Shown here one piece after another: positions 13,239 to 23,200 of a stretch of DNA of 64,000 bases. The notes beneath the pieces were generated by a model. That model saw only the letters and a list, made by a program, of their open reading frames with translations, did no database searches and was not told the DNA's origin. Both the position numbers and the translations under genes were made by a program. Numbering within the stretch: position 1 is the stretch's first letter; each line of letters starts with the position of its first letter. Source of the stretch: Odiellus spinosus (Eukaryota; Arthropoda; Arachnida; Opiliones; Phalangiidae); NCBI GenBank assembly GCA_963920705.1, contig OY987231.1, forward strand, positions 16,345,024 through 16,409,023, given 5' to 3'.

Positions 13239-13510
13239 ATAATTTAAAAGTTTGGATTTTGGCCCAATATTTCAAAGGTAAATTTGCACGAACTTAAGTA
13301 ATACTCTTCCTTGACATTACTATCTACCATGATATTTTGGACCGGCAGAGAAGAAGTTGATTGCGACATGACCGTTAATAACGCGTAGTTTTGGTTTGAA
13401 GTTGTTGCAGTCTCTGCACAATTGACAAGATAGGCACCAGTTACGCCGCACATGTCTTGCACGTACGTACCTTGTCCAATTCCTCCCATATCTGGTTGTG
13501 GTCAATTACA
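7832..13510 (-). CDS. Rel: Relish-type NF-kappaB paralogue (copy 1), 5' end and one splice site damaged
   Basis: NF-kappaB precursor of the p100/p105/Relish class. Coding pieces: 13294-13489 (exon from 13510), 13056-13186, 12677-12935, 12213-12350, 12056-12160, 11728-11822, 11525-11663, 11022-11177, 10602-10964, 10050-10359, 9881-9989, 9589-9808, 9351-9517, 8890-9102, 8623-8824, 8349-8524, 7832-7918. Joined from ATG 13489 they are open (1021 aa). Domains in order: Rel DNA-binding half ([13 protein letters not shown]), IPT half, basic nuclear signal (SRKRPKR), Ser-rich linker, 6-7 ankyrin repeats, DSGYTS, death domain. Oddities: no copy of sister exon 1; codon 13502-13504 is TGA where the sister has TGG, so translation could only begin at the Met just after it; the donor after 13294 is the weak GTTCGT; the base pair before 12160 is GA, not AG. 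Skipping that 105-nt exon keeps frame but removes 35 aa of the IPT half. It is either a decaying duplicate or an altered, possibly IkappaB-like protein. Confidence 0.8.
13197..13232. repeat. (TA)n microsatellite
   Basis: A pure TA dinucleotide run inside the intron between the first two retained exons of Relish copy 1, about 10 bases from the splice acceptor of the first Rel-domain exon. Confidence 0.9.
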
Positions 13511-13974
13511 CTGAAAATTTATTATTATCATAAAGTGCTTATTTTATTTAAAATAAGTTTATTTAAAGTGAGGCTGTCACAGATTTTCCATGAACCCAAA
13601 TGGAATATGAATAGTATTTTCGGAAAGGTCGTTAAAAAACGATTGAAAATGTACACGTCTTAATCTTCAAATATTCATTTTTGCCCACTTTACCAGACAA
13701 GTTTAAAACAAAAGTATAAGCACACCTCAAAAACGAAATTACAACGGTTTTATCAATAGTATCGAATTTTCAATTTAAAACTTATTGAAGATTTCAGAAC
13801 ATTTTAAATTATTAATCTAACACCTTAATTGTCCCGTTGCACCACATTTTGTCAGCTGCTGTATCGATCTTTTTAACGTTATCATTTATTGGCCAGGCAG
13901 CAGGTATAACATTTTGAGAACTAAAGAAACCTATGTGTTTTCTTTTTACTATCTAAGTGGTTTCTTTTTATAAT

Positions 13975-15045
13975 CTATGTATATGCTATAAATTTTATAT
14001 GTAGTATATATACTATAAATATATATACATCTATATATATATAGTATATATATACTATATATATACATCTATATATATATAGTATATATATACTATATAT
14101 ATATAGTATATATATATTCTATAAATACATATACACTATATATACTATAAATACGTATACACTATATATAATATATATATACTATAAATATGCATACACT
14201 ATATATAATATACATATTCTATAAATATATATACACTATATATAATATATATACATATTCTATAAATATATATACACTATATATAATATATGTACATATT
14301 CTATATATATACACTATATATAATATATATATATTCTATAAATATATATACACTATATATAATATATATATATTCTATAAATATATATACACTATATATA
14401 ATATATGTACATATTCTATAAATATATATACACTATATATAATATATATACATATTCTATATATATACACTATATATAATATATATATATTCTATAAATA
14501 TATATACACTATATATAATATATATATATTCTATAAATATATATACACTATATATAATATATATATATTCTATAAATATATATACACTATATATAATATA
14601 TATATATATTCTATAAATATATATACACTATATATAATATATATATATATATTCTATAAATATATATACACTATATATAATATATATATATTCTATAAAT
14701 ATATATACACTATATATGATATATATATATTCTATAAATATATATACACTATATATAATATATATTCTATAAATATATATACACTATATAATATATATAT
14801 ATATTCTATAAATATATATACACTATATAATATATATATATATTCTATAAATATATATACACTATATAATATATATATATATTCTATAAATATATATACA
14901 CAATATATAATATATATTATATAAATATATATACACTATATATATAATATATACTATAAATATGCATACATTATATAAATAATATTATATACTATAAATA
15001 TATTATATATGTTATACAATATATTATATATATTATACAATATAT
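13975..15045. repeat. Long AT-only tandem array, unit about 37 bp
   Basis: About 1.1 kb built almost only of TATA-type motifs. The commonest unit joins TTCTATAAATATATATACAC with TATATATAATATATATA, with length variants. It lies 0.5 kb upstream of the first retained exon of Relish copy 1. A 244-codon plus-strand frame here is produced by the repeat and is not a gene. Confidence 0.9.
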
Positions 15046-15229
15046 ATCGGGGAAACATGTGAACCTATCCTAAAAAAAAAAAGTCAAATAGCAGAAGCAT
15101 TTCGTGAGAATATATTGTATTAATAATAATAAATAATAATAAATACTAATAATAATAATAATACATAATTGGTATTGACCAATTTATTTCAATTATGGAA
15201 ACAAAGAGTTAGGAGATATTTTTAGGGTT

Positions 15230-15860
15230 CAACCATATTAGGGATGCCGGATTAATTATTCCGAAAATAAAACTTAAAAAGCGAAAAACTAAAACATTTC
15301 GAACTAATGTCATTAATCTCAAAATGACCCTTAATATTAAATGAAATTACCTTAATGATTCAGATGAGTCTTAAGTCAATTTCGTAGTCACGTTTTTTAG
15401 AAACTAAGTTTTCAAATTTTTTTAATTCAACTTTTTTCGAGTCTCACTCGCAACGCATTTCGCTCAAATCCCGAGCCAAAGAAGAAATGCGCTTAAAACG
15501 GTAAATGTTGACGGTGAATTCCCGAATGGGGATATAAAATGGGGCTCAAAACCGATTATAATGTCTTAACTATAAAATAACTCCATCTTGCAGTTAATAT
15601 TGTATATTCCTTATTACAATCTCTTGTACGGTTATATAAATCAATTTAGATTGAAAATAAATATTAAAATTTAAAATATGATCTATTGGGTATCTTAAAA
15701 GAAACGTTAAATAAACCCATTTCCTGTTTGTATTATAAATTAAACGATGAGCGGCTGAGGGCGCCAGCTTCAAAGGAAAATTATCAATGGAATATCCGCT
15801 TTTGTTCAAGAGCAGATAAAAGGGCGGTTACTCTTTTCATGATTGATTTTCAAAGAAATT
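15230..15860 (-). promoter_or_regulatory. Duplicated upstream segment of Relish copy 1
   Basis: Non-coding stretch alignable by eye to 24230-24860, in intron 1 of Relish copy 2. Most of it has drifted, but a 46-bp block (15748-15793) is identical to 24765-24810. Where copy 2 has a perfect kappaB palindrome (24547-24557) this copy has only GGTGAATTCCC, half of a site. As the only retained upstream sequence of copy 1, it is the best place to look for its promoter or untranslated first exon. That role is inference. Confidence 0.45.
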
Positions 15861-16565
15861 AAAATTTAATTTTTATTTAAATTAAATGTGTAGTGTTTAA
15901 TTAATCATTTAAATTAAACGTGTAGTGTTTAATTAATCATTTAAATGTGTAGTGTTTAATTAATCATTTAAATTAAATGTGTAGTGTTTAATTAATAATT
16001 TAAATTAAATGTGTAGTGTTTAATTAATCATTTAAATTAAATGTGTGGTGTTTAATTAATCATTTAAATTAAATGTGTAGTGTTTAATTAATCATTTAAA
16101 TTAAATGTGTAGTGTTTAATTAATCATTTAAATTAAATGTGTAGTGTTTAATTAATCATTTAAATTAAATGTGTAGTGTTTAATTAATCATTTCAAATTA
16201 AATGTGTAATGTTTAAGTAATCATTTAAATTAAATGTGTAATGTTTAAGTAATCATTTAAATTAAATGTGTGATGTTTAAGTAATCATTTAAATTAAATG
16301 TGTGATGTTTAAGTAACAATTTAAATGTGTAATGTTTAAGTAACAATTTAAATGTGTAATGTTTAAGTAACAATTTAAATGTGTAATGATTAATTAGACA
16401 TTTAAATGTGTAATGATTAATTAGACATTTAAATTAAATGTGTAATGATTAATTAGCCATTTAAATTAAATGTGTAATGATTAGTTAACCATTTAAAATA
16501 AATGTTTAATATTTAATTGATCATTTTAATTAATTTACTAATAAAATAAATGTGCAATGCTAAGT
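15850..16565. repeat. 32-bp minisatellite at the duplication boundary
   Basis: About 22 head-to-tail units of roughly 32 bp (GTGTAGTGTTTAATTAATCA followed by TTTAAATTAAAT), becoming shorter (22 bp) and more divergent towards 16565. It begins where similarity between the two Relish upstream segments ends, so it marks one edge of the duplicated unit. Confidence 0.9.
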
Positions 16566-17215
16566 ATAAAATTTTTAATATGTAATGTTAGATTAGAAAA
16601 AGATCGACAAGGAATCCATTTCATCAAATCCCTATTGATAACAAATTCCCAAAAACCCAACTATTTCACCGAAATATATCCTAATCTAGCCTAGTTTGTT
16701 CACAATGCCAAGTACATGATTGTCCAAGATGCTACATTGCCATCCTAACCTAGTTCGTCCATAATGGCAAATTTAGTTGTTATGAATACTACTTTAATTG
16801 GATACGGTAAACCTAACCAGATTGTCTCGGACACTATACCTCGTCCGCGGTATTTCTAGCCTATTCATAAATCATAACCTAGCTCGAAACCGTACAGGTG
16901 TCCTTTGGCATTAAAAAATTAGAAGTGAAAAAATGTCGAACATACTGCAGATGTCGAACAAACGATAGTGAAAAACTAATTATATTGATAAAATGAGATT
17001 GAACAAAATAATTGGCAAATGGATCCCTTGTCGAACCAGTGAAATTCGATAAAAAGAGATTTATACTTACGATGTCGAACAGATGGAAATATTCGTCAAG
17101 TGTACGGTTAACTTTTGAAATGTTTTTTTAAGGGGATATTGGATATCAAAAAGCACAGTTATGCCTATATAATAATTACATTAATTGATAAAGAAATAAA
17201 TTTAATAAAATTTGA
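16566..17215. other. Spacer between the two Relish genes
   Basis: No coding potential seen. Two diverged copies of a module containing CCTAATCTAGCC / CCTAACCTAG lie at 16678-16790. Similarity to the 3' flank of Relish copy 1 resumes near 17110, giving the other edge of the duplication. Confidence 0.5.
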
Positions 17216-17256
17216 AGTATGACAATGTCTTTAAAATATACCAAATACATATTTAT
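17216..17256 (-). promoter_or_regulatory. Conserved 3'UTR block of Relish copy 2
   Basis: Partner of 7735-7775 (39 of 41 bases identical), starting about 21 bases after the stop codon. Its conservation within diverged 3' sequence suggests a shared RNA-level element or recent exchange between the copies. Confidence 0.55.
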
Positions 17257-17276
17257 CACAAACCCTCGAAAATTAC

Positions 17277-20200
17277 TCAATTTTCAAATAGGGCTTGAGC
17301 CGATGGAAGATTGGACGCTTCGAACAAATTCTTAAGCGTTTCTATTGTAAGTTCTCCTTGTTTCTGAAATGAAATAACATAGCAGTTTTTACTTGATGCT
17401 GTTAGTTATTAATTCATTTCAGTCAAGAATATTTTAAGGACCGCTGCCTCATTTCCCTTTTTGTGGTACCATTAGGCCCTAATGCCCACCCATGCCTGTT
17501 GAACTTTAATCAACATATTAACATTAAAGGAAGAGAGGTAGAGGAAACTTATGACGTCTGACCCAAAATCGAATAAATCGATTGACTATCGCTACATTTT
17601 AGATAAACAAATACACTTTTTAAAAATGCTTTGCTCAAAGCCTTTGATTTTACATTTTGAGAAACCTTTGCACCCTCGTTTTGAAAACCCATATTTAAAT
17701 ATAGAAACAACGAAGACTTAATAAGTTTTTAACATACCTTTAAATGTTCAAGAACACCTAGAGTAGGGCTACTTTCGTGAAGTATTTCAAAATTCTTGAC
17801 TCGCTCTGGGTCAATCAAAGTACGGACGAGATCCTGCCACCCTTTGTTAGGTGGGTCCAATAATTGGCACAATTTTTCTATTAACGCTTCGGGTATCTCA
17901 TTGAATTGGGGCCCTTCAATAAAGATATTGACAATTGAAAGTAAATAATTAGAAGGTTATATTTAATAAAATATTGCTGTTTCCACCATTCGGAGATTAA
18001 TCATTAACTCACCACTAGTGTAACCAGAATCAATCATGCTTGTTGCGTGAAGTTTTTGAGAATTTTGCAAGTTGGATTGTGACAATGCAGGTTTGCTTTC
18101 AAATTCGTTGGTGCAATCGTGGGTATATGTTTCCTGAAGAGAAGTTTTCCTAGAGAGACTTATCCTTCTTCGGAGTTCGGTGGGAACTTCTCCAGCCAAT
18201 ATGGATTTTATCTGTAAAATACATTTAAATTTAAGATCTTTTTCACAAATGCACCGTAAGGTAATCTTCCGTACCATTCCATTATTGGTTTCGGCAGCAA
18301 TGTCGTAAGGCGTAACACCTCGTGGTATCTCACTTTCCTGTGCTCCTTCAGGCAGGAGATGATTTTCAATCAATGGATTGGCGTCAGCTTCCATAAGCTC
18401 GAGAACAATTTCTTCGCTGCCTTGTATACAGGCCAAATGAAGAGGAGTATCTCCAGTGAAGTCTTGACAATCGACATCTATTTTAATCTGTTAACGGTAC
18501 AAGAATAACTATGCTTAGATAAAAAAAGACTTAAAATTGGAATGGAAACGTTTAACTGCACAATGTCAATAATACATGTCACGGGTTTCACAGTAAATAA
18601 ATTCACGCTACAATAGAGAGGTTGAGAAAGTGACTGGTGAATGGTAAAAGTAGAGTTGAAAATATTACTTTTCAAACTCTCCATTATCGTAGGCTAGACT
18701 TAGTTGCATGAGTAAACGCCCAACAAAAATATTTAACAAACAACTGACTTGTCGAAGAAGGCAGTTGATGATGAGCGATTTCTGTTCCACAGCTAAATGT
18801 AATGCTGACTTTCCACTAGTTCCATCACCAATATTAATATTGGCACCGGCATCTGCTAATTTTGTTATGCAGTTTTCGTCATCAGCTTTAACTGCTAGGT
18901 GGATGGCGGCGTAGCCTATAAAAAAAATTAGGTTACTATTTTTTCATCTAATATCTGTTGTCAGTACATACCATTGTAGTTTAATATGTCAGCGAAATCA
19001 AAAGTGACTCTCCTGCTACCATAAGTCTGTTTGTTTAACAGTACAGCCAAACACATATATCGTTTTTTTAATACTGCTAGATGAACGGCAGTATTGCCAT
19101 CTTTGTCTTGTATACCAGGATGAGCTCCTTTCATCAGAAGAAGTTGGACTATCGACGGTTTGTCCAAAATGACGGCTAAATGTAATGGGGTCTGCAAAAC
19201 GATTTAATTATAATGTATACTTTCTAATTTGAAATTGGTTTTATCGACTAGAGCGCGACTAACCTGGAACAAATTGTTGGTGTAATTCAAGAACTCGGCG
19301 GGCATGACGCTAAGCAATTGCTGAAGAAAAGCTTCGTTGGATGATTGATGAATTATTGCAAGGTGAAGAGTACTGAAAAATATTGAGTTTACAAATTTTA
19401 TATTTTTGAACTTCCATTAAAAATAAAATGACTGAATAACTATCATACTTGTCTCCGTTTTTGTCCTGCTTTGCCATAAGACTTCTTAATGGTATAGTAA
19501 GAGCTTTCGGATCAGCAGTTATGGCGTATTGCCTCGTGGCTTGGGAGAGACGATTCAGGAATATTTTAAGTGTGTTCGAATCCGCGATGGCTTTCGCGTC
19601 TTTTTCTTCCACTAGACTAGAGCTTCTTTGTCTAACTGATGGCACGTCTAAATTGCAATCAGCGGGTTTGTTATCAATCGTACGAGAGATATTCATTTGT
19701 GCAACAGCCATTTCAAGACCATCAATGTTTGTCGAGGCCCTTCTGGTCGCCGAGTCTAAATTCGATGCATAAAAATCAATTTAAATCTATAATTCTTCTA
19801 TACAAAGTCCAGAGACTTCAATAGCGTCTTTCCAAATATCTGCCCTCTCAAAGACAAGTCTAAGCACCTGAATGTTTTTATTTAAAAAATAATATATCTC
19901 ACCACGATTCCTCGAACCGTCTGACATATACATCTCTTGGAAAGCGTTTAAGTCTAACGGATCTCCCAAACTTGGAGTCACGAGAAAAGAAGGGGCCACG
20001 CTGGTGTTAAGGATGTTATCGAGCGAACTAGAATCGTTAGAATCGCTGGAACTTTCCGTTGTTGGACTCTGATGAGGATATCTAATGAGACCGAATGAAG
20101 ATGAATCCAAGGGGTTGAGCACGGCTCCTTGGCTACTGGAGTTGCTTGATTCGTTTGAAGTATCAGTCGGAACAATCGAAGGCGGACTTGAGATGGGATT

Positions 20201-23200
20201 CATGGAGGCACTTTGGAAGCTGGAATTACTCGACTCGTTTGAGCTCTCGGTCGAGGGCGCGGTGTAAGTGAAGCCACCAAATGTACCTTGTCCTAAATAA
20301 ATACAATTAATGTTGTCTTTTAATACTGTAGGATTGCGCCATATACGTACCACCATTGTACACTGTGGAATACATTTGACCCGATGAGCTTCCACTGTTG
20401 TCATGGAACGAACTACTTGGTGGATAAAATGAATCTTGATTCGGATGTGGCCTATATTGACCATCGTCGTCACCACCCTGGTGGTCTCTTTTTTGTCGTT
20501 TTCTCGCCAAGAGTTCTTCGTCTGTTTGAAATTAATCATTCATTAAGCTACCAAAAAGTCGGGACATTATAGCTTCAGCTTATTGTCTATATTCAAACAT
20601 GACTTTTAACCGAAATCGATAGGATGGCATTTGCGTTTAGTTTACTCACAAAGTCAAGAGTAAAATATCAATTATCAAAGTTCATCTTACCTCTTCTCTC
20701 TGGCCTGTAAGTAAACTCGACCGACTCGCTACATTCGTGATCTCTTGCACGGTAGAGTTCAAAGCGAACTTTAACCGGTTCACATATGTCGAGGGTATGG
20801 TAGCTTGGCGTCTTGAAAGCGATCGCCACCTTTAAAAAAAAATGCATAAATGAGGGAAACTTAATCCAATTGTCTTTGTGGATAAGTACGTACTTGATGG
20901 TGCACATCACTATCTGTAAAGGTTCCGAAAGCTTCCCAAATTCGATTTCTTGCTTCGTCACACTCGAAGAACCTGATTTTTATCTCTTCTGCAAATCACA
21001 AGAAAAAAATTCATACGCATATTAAAATTACATCTTTAAAACTACCTTGTATTACTCATCACCCAGAAGTGAATATCTTGAATCCCCCATCTCGGGCGAT
21101 TCATAATAATTCACTCTTGGTTCATGCACTAGTCTATTTCGAAGCCTACTTTTGTTAACTTTTTCGCAGAACATGAAGACTTCATCGTCACCTCGGCAAG
21201 ATCCAGAGTATCGACTAATTCTCGTAATCTTCAGTTCTCCTGTTACAGAACACTCTGATATTTATCGTATTAGACGTTTGGACGATTCTGGTAAAGGTAA
21301 CTTACTTTGATTGTAGATTGGGTTCGATAAAACTGTATGGATCACTTGACCATCATGCGTTATCGCCTCGAAACGAATTCTTACAGCATTCATGTTCAGC
21401 TTCTTAGTTTCATTATCGGCTTCAAGCTTCAAAGCTTTCTCATCTATGCAATTTTTAAATTAATTTTAATACGTTAATTTATTGGTCTGGATCAATTTTA
21501 TTTTTATGCAAATTAAAATATTTCCCAATAAAAATGAAAACTCATTATTTAATGTTAATTCAAGTGCACATATGTAAAAATGCTATTTAAGATCTTTACC
21601 ATGAAATATTCAAACTGTTTAGATTACTTACCAGCTTCTTGTAACGAATTGATTTGTTCTCTTTTTCTTTGGTATAAAATATCAGCCACTTGTTTCTTCG
21701 CGGTAAAAATAATCGATACTTGTTGTAAGACGCATGTCATATCATTGTTCAGTTGCATTATGCAATCTCCGAAAGGTGAACGGCATGTTTTGCCTTGTAA
21801 TTTATGAACGTGCGGTTCTGGATCGTCACTATCCGTACATAAACTGGCTCTGACCTGTACTTGGCTTGGGTCACCGGTGTAGTTTACTAGCTGTCATAAA
21901 AATTAAATGATTATAAGTAATCATTTAAGTCAAATTTAGAAAATTATTGCTTATATAGGAATGAAGATGTTCGTATTAAAAATTAAGTATAATAATTCAA
22001 AACATCTTACTCTAACAGTAGGGTACGTTTTTCTAGTTTCTGTGCTTGTTGCTCCAGCCATGCCACCGTGTGAACCTCTTTCACTTTGGTACCTAAACCT
22101 ATGTCTGTTGAATGGCTGTTCCATAATTTCCAAATAGGGACCTACAAGATATTTATTATATTTTTACAAATTGACGTTGGGTCAAATTTCGCTATCTCGC
22201 GCAAGCTTACCCGATGGTGAAGCTGGATAATACGAATATGACTCTTGCTTGACATAACTATCGTGCGTAATATATTCGGTCTGCGGAGAATGGGACGGTT
22301 GCGACGTCGTGGTTAAAAGAGTGTAGTTTCGGTTCTCTTCGGACTGAATGACTCGACAATTGTCGTCCACAGTGGGCGTAGTAGCGGCGCAATTGACAGG
22401 ATAAGCGCCAGTAACGCTGTATATGTCCTGCATATACGAGACTTGTCCTATTTCACCCATGTCTGGTTGCGGCCAATTACACTGAAAAGGTTTTATAATA
22501 ACGTGTTAAAGAAAGGGTTTTATTCTTGGATAGATTACAAGCTAGTCTAAATACAATTTTCACAATAGGAACTTGGCGACTTGACGTAGGCCTAAGTATT
22601 TTGGTATTCACCAATAAGAATGGGGATAAAATGGAATGAATAGCTTATACAGAAAAACCATACCAGAATATACAGCTCATGACTGGCATAAATTCTTACT
22701 ATTCATTTGTATATATATATATTTATATCAAGCATTAATTAGTTACGTTCCTTATCGAATAGACAATTAATTTGCTTCCAAAAGTATCCTCCCACGGATG
22801 TAAGTGACTCTGGGAGTATGCAGTGGATTATGTTGCCTATTGCGCAGAAAGACAAAGTAATTTCCTGCGCCAAAAGGGGCGTAAAAAGCTGAAAAAATGG
22901 GTGGGGCGGAAATTAAGACTTTTACCCCGTCCACAAAAGTATAATTTCACCCCCCCCCTCAATTTCGCCATGTCTGGCTCTACCTTTGTAGTATTTCTCC
23001 GTGCCGCTACAATGATTGCTTTCAGACCGGATCTTCCCGTTCATATAATTTTCAAGGCGCAATAAGTGCGGGCCCATATTTCACAAGTTTCGACCTCCTC
23101 CCCATTTCATGTTTGCTTATAAAAGTGGCGCAGTTTTCAATGTCAGTCAGATCGTGCAAGACAAGGAATTTCGGCAAATCTGGAGAAGATCTAATGTACT

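Noticed and set aside
14190..14924. 244-codon plus-strand open frame
   Set aside because: It is entirely a translation of the AT tandem array (repeating Tyr/Ile/Asn), not a gene.
15594..15809. 71-codon minus-strand frame containing SIDNFPLKLAPSAA, partly conserved in the second copy
   Set aside because: Only the stretch covered by the 46-bp identical DNA block is conserved; frames differ on both sides and no splice site is shared, so a coding role is unlikely.
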